Program-made: the position numbers and the translations under genes | Notes under the pieces: model-generated | What the model saw: the letters and a program-made list of their open reading frames with translations, nothing else | The model's database searches: none | Told to the model about the DNA's origin: nothing | NCBI GenBank assembly: GCA_002049455.2 | Contig: KV918773.1 | Location: 1-64,000 of the forward strand | Reading direction: 5' to 3' | Length of the DNA stretch: 64,000 nt | Origin: Porphyra umbilicalis | Lineage: Eukaryota; Rhodophyta; Bangiophyceae; Bangiales; Bangiaceae | In this document: positions 1-12,085 of the stretch, piece by piece | Position numbering within the stretch: the first letter of the stretch is position 1 | Layout: each line of letters starts with the position of its first letter

Positions 1-591
1 GACGACACTGCGACGCACGACACGGTCACGGTGCTGGCCGCCGGGTACCCCGGGGTTCCGTACGGCCGGAGCAGCGCCCTACCCCTGTAGGAAGGCCCCG
101 ACGGGTTCTCCGTTGTGCTACATGTATTGGACACGCGGACTTCGGGTCCCTGGTTTTGATGTTTTGACATACAAGCAGCGGGACCTCGTGAAAGCCGCGC
201 GGAGCACCTTCATCCGACAGAGGAATGCGGGGGCGGGCGCCGCCCCGGATCGCACCACCGTCGTTGCCCTGCTGTGGGACGACCTGTTGGGCTGCGCGGG
301 GTCAACAAAGACGGAAGAGGGGGATACCTCGCACGTGGAAACCCCGGCAAAGGGGCGACGCGGGGTGGAAAACGCGTAGAGGGGGTAGCATCGCCATCCT
401 TCTCAACCCCCCCTGTCCGCCCCAGCTTCCCGGTCGCCCCCCGTCAAGTCACGCTTGCCTCCCCGGGGGTAACCGCGACGTGGCATGTCCCAGCCCGATG
501 TCCCTGCCGTCGTGGGAGGCATCGCCTGCACTTTAAGAAGACGCTAATGCTGTGACGAAAGGACAACTTTGAGATTGGCGCGTCGTACCAG

Positions 592-834
592 TTGGCGCCG
601 TGGCAGACTCGTATCCCAACGAGGGCGGTGGTCGACACTGGCGCCGGGCCAAGTGTGATCCGCGCGAATATGTTGCCAGAGGGATGGACCAAGTGTGCAT
701 CGCGGGTGCCGCCCCGAACCCAAGTGAGTGACGACTCGAGGCGGCTGCTCAAGGTGAACGCGGAGGTGTCACAGACCATGAACATCGGAGGGACCGCCAT
801 AAAGTTAGAGTTCCTCGTGGTCAAGGCACTGTAG
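592..834 (+). pseudogene. Retropepsin-like protease region of the chromovirus fossil
   Basis: The aspartic protease signature DTGAG is followed by a typical hydrophobic core, which marks a retroviral-type protease domain. It lies upstream of the reverse transcriptase as expected for Ty3/gypsy pol. It belongs to a broken element and is listed only as a part. Confidence 0.7.
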
Positions 835-1689
835 GTACCGCTCATCCTCAGGTAGGACTTCCAGCGCAACTACGTGGACACCATCTCCTCCAAGACGCAG
901 AAGATCAAGTGGGACGATGGCACGTCCACGGTGACGATGCGATGTTGAACGAGGAACACGCGGCCCGTGCCCCTACGTCGAGGGAACAAGCCGAAGACCC
1001 AAGCTGGGGCTATCCGGCTTCGGCAAGGGGTAACCGTGGGCCCGCGGTGCATCCAGGCGGTCCAAGTGTTCTGGAACGTCAAGGGGGTCCACCTGGTGTG
1101 GGAACGCCCCGTCCAAATGAGCCGACGAGAGGTGCTGTTGCACAACGCCGTCGCGGAACTCTCCCCCAACACCCCGCGGTCCTTCTAGCTGACGAGCATC
1201 GGGAAAGTGCCGGTGCGCCCAACCAAGAGGTATATCGTCGAAACCGCGACGGCCTACAACGGACCGCTACACGTCGTCGAGGAGGAGGAGGAACTGGGGG
1301 CGGTCCTAACTATGGGCGCGGGCCCCCGTGACAAGTCCGACGAGGATGTCAAGACGGGCCGGCAAGCCGAGTAAGAGATCGACGAGGGACAACCCCCGCC
1401 TCACCCGCCGAACAAGACGTGTCCCAAGCCGGAAGTCCACTGGAATGGTGTCTCCGGTACGCTCCGCGGTGCCGTCGACGACCTCCTCGAGGAGTACAAA
1501 GCGCTGTGGGCGGGGCAACTCGGCAAGGTCGACGTCAATCCGCATCGGATCGAGGTGACCCCCGGGGAACGGCCACGGCGGGCCCAACCCCATCAAGCGA
1601 GCCATGCGTCGAGGGAAACCATCGCCAAGGAGGTCCAACGACAACGGGACCTCGGGGTCATCGAGCCCTTGAGTGCCGAGTAGGCCTTC

Positions 1690-2899
1690 CCTGTGATCGT
1701 GGTCCAGAAACCCGACGGGACGATGCGGTTCTGCGTGGATTACCGCCAACCTATCGATGTAACGGTGCGGGATGCGTACCCGTTGCCACGTATGGACGAT
1801 TGTATTGACTTCCTCGGGGACGCCAAGGTGTTTTACGACGCTCGACTGCAACTCGGGGTAATGGCAGATTCCCGTGGCGGACGAGGACCGTGACAAGACA
1901 ACCTTCGCTTGTCATGAGGGGGCCTATCGTTATATCTACCTTTATTTCGGTCTGTCCAACGCCCCGGCGACCTTCCAACGGGCCGTCGACATGATCCTCG
2001 AGGAGCTCAAGTTGAAGAGCTGCCTTGTGTACCTCGACGACATCATCGTCTTCTTGCACTCGTCGGGGAACCATGTGGAACGCCTCCGGGAGGTCTTTCC
2101 GGCGCTGCGTGGCGCGGGTGTCTCTCTCAAGGCCAAGAAGTGCCACATGTTCCAAGAGGACGTGGCGTATTTGGGCCACATCGTGGGCCAAAGGGAGCTG
2201 AAGGTACATGACAAGGACATTCACGGTCTCCAGGAGGCGTCTCCCCCGCGGTGCAAGAAGGACCTACGTAGCTTCCTCCGGATGTGTAACGTGTATCGGA
2301 GGTTCGTGAGGGACAACGCCCATGTTGAGCGGCCGTTGGCCGCAGTGACGAGTTGTAATGGGCCCGATGGGTGGGGGACGTTGTCCGACGAGGCTTTCGG
2401 GGCATTCGAGCAGCTCAAGAGGCGGCTCACGGAGGCCCCCATCGTTGCTCTACCGCGGCGCCAAGGGACTCACACGGTGGACACGGACGCAAGCCCGGGA
2501 CAAGTCGGCGCGGTCCTACTGCAGGAGCGACCCGACCAATGCATTCGGCCCGTGGGCTATTGGAGCCGCTTTCTCAACGGGGCAGAGCAGAACTACAGTA
2601 TGAAGGGGCAGGAGTGCCTCTCGGTGGTGTGGGAAGCTCTCCTTCTTCGCTTCTTAGTCGAGGGGACTTGCTTCACGGTGTGCACGGACCACGCGGCGCT
2701 CAAGTGGATGTTGCACATGGACGGTGCGCACGGGAGGCTGGCGCGGTGGCGGTTGCGTTTGATGGAGTTTGACTGCGTGGTGCAGACGCGGACGGGGTCG
2801 TCACACCACGCGGCGGATACGATGTCTCGCATCTTAACACCCGCGAGAGACGAGGTGGCGATACCCGACGCGGTACCCTGTCTGGCTTTCCACAACTAG
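1690..2899 (+). pseudogene. Reverse transcriptase and RNase H region of the chromovirus fossil
   Basis: The reverse transcriptase is recognised from the FGLSNAPATFQR block and the YLDDI catalytic box, followed by the LGHIV block. RNase H follows, with the DASPGQVGAVL block and a CTDHAALKWML block that are standard in gypsy elements. The piece ends with the usual A-D-x-x-S-R sequence (HHAADTMSR). It is part of a broken element. Confidence 0.88.
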
Positions 2900-3830
2900 T
2901 CGGCCGCGTGGCAGTTACCGCCGGCAACCCAGAAGGGGCTCCTATCCCCCCTGACGCTCTCCGAGCTCCTCGAGAGGCAAGCGGAGGACGGATGTTTCAA
3001 GGAGGTCTGCACGTCAATGGAAGGCAACGACAAGTCTCGGTTTCTCGAGGACCCGAACGGCCTGTTGGTCCGCACGGCGCCGTTGGACGGAGCCGAGCAA
3101 GTCTACGTGCCGACCCACATGCGCTCAGGGGTGATGATGCGGGAACACTACCCGCCGCAGTCCGGGCACCCGGGGGCGAACAAGATGTAAACGTCGATGC
3201 GGCGGTGGCTTTATTGGGAATATATGGTGGTGGATGTCTACGCCTTCATGGCCAACTGCACTCAGTGCGCAAGGAACCGCGTCGGCAAGCGACGCATGAC
3301 GGACAACATCAAGACCTTCCCCCCGACAGAACCGCTGACGGATCTCTGTTTGTAACTGCTCGGGCCCCATTCCAGGAAGACGGCGGGGAACGACGCCTGC
3401 TGGTAATCGTGGATTGCTTCTCCAAGATAACGCGAGCTATCCTACTTCAGCGGATCGACGCGGAGACCATCGCGGCAGCCTTTTTAGGCTACTGGGTATT
3501 GGCATACGGACCCTGGGCGATGGTGTTATCCGACAACGGCCCCCAGTTCCGTTCTCCGTTCTTCCAAGGAGTTTGTTCACTCCTCGAAATCTCCAACCGG
3601 TACTTTACGACGTATCATCCTGAGGCAAACGGCCAAGTGGAATGGGTCAACTGGATCATCGTGGATAAGCTGCTGACGTACGTCGAGGACCACCAAGACC
3701 GATGGGACGAGTTGGTGTTGATGCTGACGCTTGCCTACAGCAGTCGGCCGCAGCACAGCACCGGGGTGGCGCCCCTTGAGCTCTTCATGCTGAAACGTCA
3801 TGCTCAACGCCGCTGTAAGCCCTCCTGCTG
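2900..3830 (+). pseudogene. Integrase region (zinc finger and DDE core) of the chromovirus fossil
   Basis: A His-His-Cys-Cys-type finger is visible near 3130-3290 (HYPPQSGHPG, then CTQCARNR). The DDE core follows from about 3380, with VIVDCFSK, the LSDNGPQF block, and HPEANGQVE. The region stops where the foreign insertion begins. Confidence 0.82.
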
Positions 3831-4350
3831 TAAAAAGCAAAATTCCAGAAACCAGGTATTGACAGGGTTCGAACCCCCGACTCCCGGACGCGACCCGAAG
3901 GTCACGCCTAATGAGAGTGGGTGCCTACTTCCCACTAGGCTACCCATGCGACTTCCTCACGGTTTGGTGACCGCTGGTGCATTCGACATTTGTACCCGTG
4001 CGATTTTGAGTGAAATTTTTGCGATTTCACATTTTTTGTTCTTGCGCTTCTGATGCTTTGATTTGCGTGGGCTTTGCTTTGATCCCTGATGCTTTGATTT
4101 GGTGAGCGTTTTGATTTAGAGTGTGGGCGGGCGCGTGCGCGGGCGAGCTGCTTGGGCTGCGTGGTGGGCTTGAGTGCTCCGACTTGGACTACTTGAGGAG
4201 TGCCCTTGATGGGAAGAGGGGCGCTTTGGAGAGACAACCAACAAAGCACGTTCGCACACATACACACAAGCTCAAGCCACTCAACCACTTCACCGTGGTC
4301 CCCCATCCCCTATCCCCACTGCGTTTCAACACTTCACACCCGAGCGGGTA
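3831..4350. other. Foreign insertion splitting the chromovirus integrase region
   Basis: Integrase similarity stops near 3.82 kb and resumes near 4.36 kb. The sequence between has no similarity to pol. It holds a tRNA-like block at its left end and a lower-GC stretch with a short direct repeat (TGATGCTTTGATTT, near 4050 and 4087). The exact edges and any target-site duplication could not be fixed by eye. Confidence 0.55.
3833..3950 (-). tRNA. Degenerate tRNA-like sequence with A and B boxes
   Basis: On the minus strand, TAGCCTAGTGG matches the Pol III A box and GGTTCGAACCC matches the B box. A long variable-arm-like hairpin lies between them, and a T5 run typical of Pol III termination follows. 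The D stem pairs (GCCT/AGGC), but the acceptor and T stems pair poorly and the anticodon is unclear (CAT is one reading). It is more likely a tRNA pseudogene or tRNA-derived repeat head than a working tRNA. It lies inside the insertion that breaks the retroelement. Confidence 0.5.
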
Positions 4351-4359
4351 CGGAGCATC

Positions 4360-5007
4360 TCCGTAAAACGTATGATACACCTTCCGACACCCGAGGAGAC
4401 GAACGGCAGCCCACAGGCCATCCGCGAGGTCATTCGGGCACGGCTTCGTAACCTGATCCACAAGGTACGGCGGTCCCTCACGCTGGCACAGTGGCAGTAC
4501 AAAAGGAACTACGACGCCCGCGTCCGGCCGGCCAACAAGGACGTCCACGCGGTGGACTGGGTGTTCGTCGATGGCCACACACAGCCCGAGTACAAGCTCG
4601 GGACCGGGGCTTGCGGACCTTGTAAGGTGCTGTCCCGCCGGGAAGCCACGTTCTCTTGGGGCATCGGCGGGTACCCGGAGACGTTGAGCAGCGACCCCAT
4701 GACGGCAGCATCGGGCCCGCCGGGGGATCCGCAGACGCTCCTGCAGAACGTTGGGGTACACTGAGACATTGTGGTCCCCGAAGGGTATCCACACACGGGC
4801 AAGGAATTCGTCTGGGAGGCCTTCGTGGGCAATAAAGTTGCAGATGACGTCACGCTACGGCTGTGGACCCGCTGGTGGGGGTACCACCCCGAGGAGGACA
4901 CCCTCTTGTTGGCAAGCCGGTTCGACCTACCCAAAGTACACCAGTACATGCGGCGTGTGGGCCTACGAGTCGAAGAAGCCAGGCCGGTCGTCTACTTCCT
5001 CGACTGA
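4360..5007 (+). pseudogene. Integrase C-terminal tail and chromodomain of the fossil
   Basis: The segment resumes with the basic linker typical after the gypsy integrase core (QWQYKRNYDARVRPA). Near 4850-4970 it shows a chromodomain-like block in which W-x-G-Y-x-P-E-E-D-T is followed by a helix ending QYMRR. Chromodomains direct chromovirus integration toward particular chromatin. Confidence 0.72.
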
Positions 5008-8000
5008 GGGAATTCCCGCGCGGGGACACGTGGTCTTCAGAGCATTCCCACCAATGTCGGGCCAACGCCATATTGGGCACACGTTGCAGAAACTTTTCTC
5101 AGATTCTCCGTTGGCCAGTTCTCAGGGCGGGTAACTATGTCGAGCGTGCACGTGGCGTTGCCAACGGGGGTCAAGCAAGTTAAAACGCGAATGTACTTGC
5201 GTCCGATCCGGGGTCGGAGCCGTTGGCCCTGCGGCCAACGGGTTCTGTGCTCTGAGTGGTCGATTGCGGTTTCAAGGGCTTGAATGAGTGACATGTGGCA
5301 GTTCATTTTGTTCTCAAATTGCCCAATTTATTGCTGATCCCCGAAGTTTGTCCTGAAGGTCAGAGACAGAGACTGACTCTAAATAAGAGCAATTTATTGG
5401 TTTAAAACGACAGTAAGAGGGCATCCAAGCCAAAAGAAAGCCCGCATTAAGGTGTAGGACCTTGCATCGAGCAGAACTCACTGTTTGTTGCCGCTTGATC
5501 CGCTGTTCTTGGTACAGAGCAAGCTGCCCACGCGAGATCTTGAGATGTTCTTCTCTCTCCTGGCCAGAAGTGCAGAAAAGAAGAGAAGCTGATGTCGATT
5601 TCCAGGCTGTATGGGCACATGTATGCAATCAGGAGCACCAAGTCAGTCCCATGGGCGTATCTGATTGGTGGAAAAAGTCGGTCCGCAAGTCAGTCTCTGT
5701 CCACCAGGACAAAATTTGGGGATCAGCAATATCATGTTTTCGTTCGGACAGCCACCCACGGATGGAATTTGGTACCTCACGGAACTGGACGGCCGGGTGC
5801 CATCTCGGCCCCAGAGCCCAGATTGTTGAAGTGTGTGACGTATCTATCGTGCGGTGGAGTGTGGCCAGACGCGCTTGGGGGCCTGTCGGACGCGCGGCGC
5901 GATCGCACCGACACTGGTAAAACACCTGGATCGGAGCGCTCGTGCGGGCACACGAGACGAAACCGGGCGACGGTCCCGCGCCCGGTCGCCAAATGGCCGC
6001 ACCTGCGGCCACGTAGTGAGCTGAGCAGAACCCTCCACCCTTAACAGCACCCCAAGGCGCCCCTGACAACCGCCACACCACCACAGCCACCCACAGCCCA
6101 CACGGCACAGACGCCTGGGCGGCCACAAAAAACGCGCTCTCTACCACCCACCGCCGCGTCCCGCGCGCGCGCGTACTGCCCCCCCCCCCATGTTGCCGTC
6201 AGCGTCTTTCCCGAGGTCAAACCCACACAACATGCAAACCATGACAGGAGCAGGGAGCAACGGAAAACTCCGTCGTCCCGTCATAAAACATGCGACGCCA
6301 GCCAGCCAGTAGAGCCATAGCCGCTTACGGGCGCCGGTGAGGGAGCGCGACCGCAGTCGCCCGCCATCGCCGGTCAGAGTCGAATGCCTACCGGTACTGC
6401 CACAGCCTCAGACCGCCGCTGGTGGTGGAGGAGCACGACCACGGCCACCCGCCGCCGCCGGCGGAGCGCCGCCTCAGGCGCAAAGCCGATGGAACAGCAA
6501 GGGGAGTCGTCGCGCCACCGCCGGGGAAAAAGGAAGCCCGCCGTTGGAACAGCGTGCCTTGACGCACTCGTCGCGCGTCGCGGAGCGACTGGACAGCCAC
6601 GAGCGCAGGCCACATTAGGCAAGAAGACAAGCCACAACGGGAGCCTGCCGGGCGGCACGGCCAGAGGGGGAGGAGAGGAGCGCGAGAGCGGCGCGAGGGC
6701 CACGGTCTAGCGGGACAACAGCGACGACGACGACGACACACATCGGACACGATCTTCTGCCACTTGCCTCCAACACGGCGACCGGCCGTTGATTGCGGAC
6801 CTGTGGCAGAGGAGGCGCTTCCGTGCATGGCTGCGGGCAGTAAGAGTCAATCGCGCGACAAGGTCGCTCGGGCTCGAAGTTTCTATCGGGGCATAGAACC
6901 TCCGCCTCCTATTGGCCCCTCCCTGCCTTACAGAACATTTCCAAACGTTTGTACCCCTCCACAGCCCGCAGAAAGGTGGGGTCATTTTAGGGAGAAGTGC
7001 CACAGACCCTGCAAACAATCGCCGGCTCTGTCTGTAGAATGATCCCATGTTCGGATCCTGGGCAATCTGGGAAATCAATTTACAGAATATATCTGAAACG
7101 TTCCAATCGTGGCTCAGATTACTATTGTTATGAGAGGCGTCCAGAAATGTATTGATTTGCTTGCAGATAGTCTCCAGGTTTGTCATGCCACCACAGTGCA
7201 TATTTTTATCAAAAGTTTCTGCAAACAGTCGTGAAGATACTGTTGATAACATTCGCTATAGACTGAACGTTTGTGATTCGGAGGACTGTGCTCGTGATTA
7301 AATAACAACCCACAGTGCATCAGGAGCGTAGCGAAAGCGCTCGCCGATGCACTGTATGCCCGAATAGGGACCCGAACCAAAATCGTGGTTAGATAGAGGT
7401 GTACCAAATCAGGACGATAACTGACCACGCCGACTCGACGATGTCGAGTCCTTTCTCTGCCAATGACCGGCCGTCATCAGATGAATTTACTTTACGGTCA
7501 GAAATGAAGCTCTCCAGTTAGGGAGAGGACACACAACATATTTAGACTCAGCCCAATATTTGTTATCTACTTGTTGGACACTGCTTGAAAGCCTTGTACA
7601 TGAAACACGACTGTGTAACGGGTGCCCGATCTCATTCTGACGCCTCCTCTATCGTCCCCTCCTTCGACTTCCTTTTTTTCTTTTCTATTGTATATGCTCC
7701 CTCCCCGTCCATCTTTTGTCCCCAGTTTGAGCCACAGCCACATCCACCACCCCATCGTCGGCAGCCGCGCCCACCGCATCTCAGCCGCATCTCGCTCCAC
7801 TTCGGCTGCATTTCGCAGACCATCGCTTTTTCGAAAGCTTCGAACGACAGGCCTGCAGATGTCGTCATATGTGAGTCCAGATGCATGAATTCTTGGCAAA
7901 GCAATGTCATCCGTTTAACCGGCTGCGGCGGGGGGATGTATAATTTGATTCATTTACTTCCTAATTCGTTCAAGCCTTAACGGCTCGCTAATTCTTGTTC

Positions 8001-8490
8001 AGGCATCCGCCGGTTTTCCCGTCACGGATCGAGCTTTCCGCCACTTGCCGTCACTTGCATGAAGTTGTCGCCACTTGACTTGAGCTGCCTTCCAGGCAGG
8101 CCACTTGACAGCCTAACATCAGAGGCCTGCTGTGTCTGGCACCGGTGTCGGGCGATGAGACACACTTTCGCAGACACTGGGCACACCGCCCTGACACTGT
8201 CGTGTCCGGAAGCACTGCCTTGGCTGCTTCTGAACTGCGGTGATGGGGCCCCGGGCGAGTCGCGGCTGTGCAACGGGCGAAGTAGAATTGATCAGGTTGC
8301 ATTTATAGTGCATCTGCACCAGGGGCTTCGGAATAATGATTCGGATAAAGCACCGTTCTGTAAGCAGCGGCCTCCTGCTCGCAGCAACATCTCATGTTCA
8401 TCAGTCTTTCCACGAGGAACCTGAGCATGAGCTGGGCTTTCCAGCAGTGTCTTCTGTTTTGCTCTAACATTGGATGGCGAGAAGATTCCA
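5008..8490. other. No gene recognised; mixed-GC intergenic sequence
   Basis: Open frames here are short, overlap on both strands and carry no recognisable motif. The block 6040-6700 is GC-rich and gives Arg/Pro/Ala-rich frames, which are composition artefacts. The rest has ordinary composition with frequent stops. One arm of a distant inverted repeat lies at 7418-7466. Confidence 0.6.
7418..7466 (+). repeat. Inverted repeat arm, partner at 14464-14512
   Basis: This 49-bp segment matches the reverse complement of 14464-14512 with about eight differences. The shared part begins TAACTGACCACGCC and contains an internal palindrome (GACTCGAC, 3 bases, GTCGAGTC). The arms lie about 7 kb apart. They could be ends of one old element or two related MITE relics. 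Confidence 0.65.
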
Positions 8491-8491
8491 A

Positions 8492-8522
8492 CGGATATAT
8501 CCGGATATATCTGGATATATCC
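8492..8522. repeat. Short palindromic tandem repeat (GGATATATCC-like, 3 units)
   Basis: Three successive units of about 10-11 bp, each close to the palindrome GGATATATCC, form a small AT-rich island. Confidence 0.7.
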
Positions 8523-8749
8523 CAGATTCTGCTGAAAAGTCCGGATTCTGAAAGGCCCTGATCTGCACTGCATCTCCGTTCATGTCAACCTCAGCACAGG
8601 TGCGTGCCTTCCACGTATCTCCTGGCCAACCCACCCGCCACAGGCGCGGGCACCATGTCTCCAGCGCGTGAACGAAAAACATGGGCCCATCACAGGCAAC
8701 CGAGAGTAGCACAGGACGAGAAAAGGGCGCAGGGGAGGCGTCAGTTCGT

Positions 8750-10459
8750 GCGTCCATGAAAAGCACCAGGTGGCGCCCCCCCCCACACACACACTCCCAC
8801 CACCCCCCCCCGCCACCCCAACTTACGCCCACACCCGTGCCGCTGCCTCCACCGCCGTGGCCACCCGTCACAGGTGAGCGGCGGCGCCGAGGGCTGCCTC
8901 CTCCCGACCTCCCCCCCCACCTACGCCCAAACCCGAGGCAGGCCGTGGCCTCACGCTCCCAACTCCCTCCGCCCCAAACACACACCTACACCTGCGGGCG
9001 GCATCTTGCCGCCTTCCACCCCATCCACGCCCAAAAGCGCGGCACGCGCTGCCACCTCAGTGGTCTTACACCCTCCCTTCCACCCCCCCCCTTCAAACCG
9101 GGGTCGCCGTCGCCGCCGCCACCGCCGCTGCCGCCGCTGTCGGGGGCGTCGCCGTCGCAGCCGCGACCACCCTAGCCGCCGACATCGGCGCCGTCGGCGC
9201 CGTCGCTGCCGCCACCGCCGTTGCCACCTCCTTCGGGGGCGTTGCCATTTCCGCCGCAACTGCCATTGCCGCCGCCGTTGGGAGCGTCGCCGTTGCCGCC
9301 GCCACCGCTTTTACCGCCACCGCCGGTGCCGCCGCCGTCCAGGGCGTCGCCGTCGCCGCCGCGACCACCCTTGCCGCCGACATCGGCGCCGTCGGCGTCG
9401 TCGCTGCCCCAACCGCCGTTGCCTCCTCCTTTGGGGGCGTTGCCGTTGCCGCCGCGATTGCTATTGCCGCCGCCGTTGGGAGCGTCGCCGTTGCCGCCGC
9501 CACCGCTTTTACCGCCGCCGTCGGGGGCGTCGCCGTTGCCGCCACGACCGCCCTTGCGGCCGCCATCGACGCCGTCGGCGCCGTCGCTGCCGCCACTGGC
9601 ATTGTCGCCGCCGTTAAGGTCGTTGCTGTTGCCGCCGCCACTGCCAATGCCGCCGCCTTTGGGGACGTCGCCGTTGCCTCCGCCACTGCCATTGCCGCCG
9701 CCGTCGGTGCCGTGGGCGCCGTCGCTGCCGCCACCGTTGCCGCCATTGCCGCGGCCGCTGGCGCCGCCGCCGTTGTCTTTGCCGCCGTCGGCGCCTTCGC
9801 CGCCATTGCCGCCGTCACTGCCGTCGCCACCACCCCTGCCGCCACCGCCGCCGCCGCCGTCGCCGCCGTCGCCGCCGCCGTCGCCTCTCTCGCCGCCGCC
9901 GTTGCCGCCGTCGCCGCCGCCGTCACCGCCGTTGCCTCGCCGCCCCGCGGCGGCTCAACAACCACCGCCTGCCCGCGGCCTGGCGACGTGGGCGGGATTT
10001 GGGCGGCGGCAGCGGCGGACGCGGCGGCGGCGGCGGCAGTGGTGGCGGTGGTCGCGGCGGGCGCGCCGACCACCCCGCCGCCGACGCCGGCGGAGACGTC
10101 CACCACGCCGACGGAGGCCGTGACGGCGGCGGCGAGAAGGGCGGTGAGGGGGAGGCGGCGGCACGAGGCCAGGGCCGTCGACGTGTGATGGCGGGGCCGC
10201 GCGGGGACGCCGGCAGCGCCGCCGTCGCCGCCGCCGCTGCCGTTGTGGCAAAGGGCGGGTGGGTGGCATGGAGGAGGGAGAGGGCGATGCCAGTGACGGT
10301 GGTGGCCGCCGCCGCAAAGGCGGCCGTCGACTTCCGTCGCGTCACGGACGGCGCGGCGCGGCACGTGGCCGCCCCGTCGCCGCCGCCGCCGCTGCCGGCC
10401 GCCCCGGCGCGCGGGGCGTCATGGCGAGCCGCGCGCGCGGCGGCGGGGCGGGGCGGTGC

Positions 10460-10491
<32 letters not shown>

Positions 10492-10505
10492 CGCCACCTC
10501 CCATT
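8750..10505. repeat. C-rich then GCC/CCG-repeat low-complexity block
   Basis: 8.75-9.09 kb is rich in C runs and CA dinucleotides. 9.09-9.96 kb is an imperfect GCC trinucleotide array, followed by CGG-rich sequence to 10.5 kb. Long open frames occur on both strands and in several frames at once (for example 300 aa Pro-rich on plus, 423 aa Ala/Thr-rich on minus). This is expected when few stop codons can form, so no gene is called. The trinucleotide block is likely hypervariable in length. Confidence 0.75.
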
Positions 10506-10629
10506 ACCTCGCCGTGATCGAGGGGGAGATCCCGCGAGCTCCCTCAAGGCATACAGAAATATCCAGATCTCTAGTTCGCCACGGAGTTGACAGAAGTATT
10601 TGAAAAACAACATCGAGCACTGATGTACA

Positions 10630-12085
10630 ATTGCAGACCGCCCAATTTTGGCCGATCCGAACAGGAACACAAGCACAAGGGGGACGAGAACAAGAGTGCG
10701 AAGTACGGACTGACAGCCTTTAAGGGCCAAATCACAGTTCATCTCAGGCTCTATTTTTGGAAACATCTGAGTGAGAATAGAGCTGTCAGAGAATTGATGA
10801 ACGGGGGGCTGCCCTGGCTCCCCTTCTACGGGTGATTTGGTCCGAACATGACTCGAAAAGATCTGAAGGTCGCACAAGGTGCACCGCACTGTTGTCGCAG
10901 TGCACGTCTCTCAGGCAATTCTGCATGGATCTGGCCTGTCTTGCAGAACTTCGGGGCCCCGGAGCCCGCATCTGATGCGGATCCGAGGCGGAACGCCCGA
11001 GAAACGACGAGAAACGACGAGAAACGAATGGAAACGACGGGACTGCGAGGGGGCCCGAATGACCTGGGTCGGGCCACAGCACACGCCGACTGTCGGAAGG
11101 GGACCCTCTTTACAGCTCCACACCTGCTGATTGGCTGGGACGCAAGATCCTTGCACATTTAATTCGGTCGCTGATTGGCTCTTTGTTGCTGCTCGCGCGT
11201 TGTCGTCTTCGTCTTCGCCGCGCTGCTGTCCCCCCCCCCAAGTGGCGCAACAGTTGGGATCATTGCTCACGCCCCGGCAAAAGAGGGGGAAAGACTACCC
11301 ACGTAGCGGGAGAGTGACCAAAGAGGGAAGAAAAAGACGGCGCGTCTGCCTGTGTTGTTTTTGAGTGCGATCCAGTGCATGCGCAGATTTGACTCTTCAC
11401 GCCCTCCCACCCCCACCGCCGCTGTCCACGCCGCCCGCCAGAACCCCCCACTGAGCGTGAACCAGAATGCCCCATGTTTCCCAGACGCGCCTACATGGAC
11501 GGCGGACACAAGCAAGGGAGGGGGGGGGGCACATGGACGACTCAAGCAGAGAGTACAGGCTGATGACACACCATGTTCACCACCGATATCGCGCGCTACA
11601 GGGAAGGGGCCAAAATTTACAACAAAAGCACACAGAGACAAGCAGCACAGCATCAACGATCGCGCCTGTCGCCATGCAATGAGCACCCGTGCGCCCCCCC
11701 CCCCCTCCCCGCCCCCCCCCAAAAAGAGAAGCGGACCCCCTGGAGTGTGCGCGAACGACGCATACCTCCGTGAGACACCCTGTCCCAGCAAAAGGGCGAC
11801 AGCTGCCCGCGATCGGCCGAGCGACGGGGGCGCCGGCGATAGTGACGGGCGGGGGCAAGCGGGGGGGCGGGTGGGGGGGTGCGGCGCAGCTGTCGGCACG
11901 ACGGCGGCCGGGTCCCCGACCGCCGGCTCTCGTACCGGCTCCAGATTCAATTTAATTTACTCGCCGAATTGCTGTGAAACATGCCTGGATAAATGCGATA
12001 TAAGTGCGGAGTTATCAAAACTGTTTGAAAACACATGAGTGCTTGTGTTCTTGTTCGGATCGGCCAAAATTGGGCGGTCTGCAAT
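10630..12085. mobile_element. Non-autonomous TIR element, 1.46 kb, 47-bp inverted ends
   Basis: The ends 10630-10676 and 12039-12085 are reverse complements with a single difference over 47 bp. The end reads ATTGC, six variable bases, then a CCAATTTTGGCCGAT core. The interior has no transposase, only a short decamer repeat and C/G-rich patches, so it would depend on enzymes from elsewhere. No clear target-site duplication is visible directly outside the arms. The core is shared with the elements at 25038-28746 and 30826-30987. Confidence 0.75.
11001..11040 (+). repeat. Decamer tandem repeat GAAACGACGA, four units
   Basis: Four consecutive 10-bp units, GAAACGACGA with minor changes in the last two, lie inside the 10630-12085 element. 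Confidence 0.8.

Larger units (their letters stand above)
1..5007 (+). mobile_element. Decayed Ty3/gypsy chromovirus (LTR retrotransposon fossil)
   Basis: The parts lie in the usual Ty3/gypsy order: protease near 592-834, reverse transcriptase about 1690-2330, RNase H about 2400-2899, integrase about 3100-3830, integrase tail plus chromodomain about 4370-5007. Protease before RT, RNase H and integrase defines Ty3/gypsy rather than copia. The chromodomain at the end places it among chromoviruses. It is broken, with roughly ten disabling changes, and is interrupted by about 0.5 kb of foreign sequence between 3.83 and 4.35 kb. The left end runs off the window and no LTR was recognised on the right, so the true limits are unknown. 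Decay across all domains suggests an old copy. Confidence 0.88.

Noticed and set aside
9093-10364. 423-residue Ala/Thr-rich minus-strand frame and a 300-residue Pro-rich plus-strand frame
   Set aside because: Both read the same imperfect GCC array and have no motif. This is a composition artefact.
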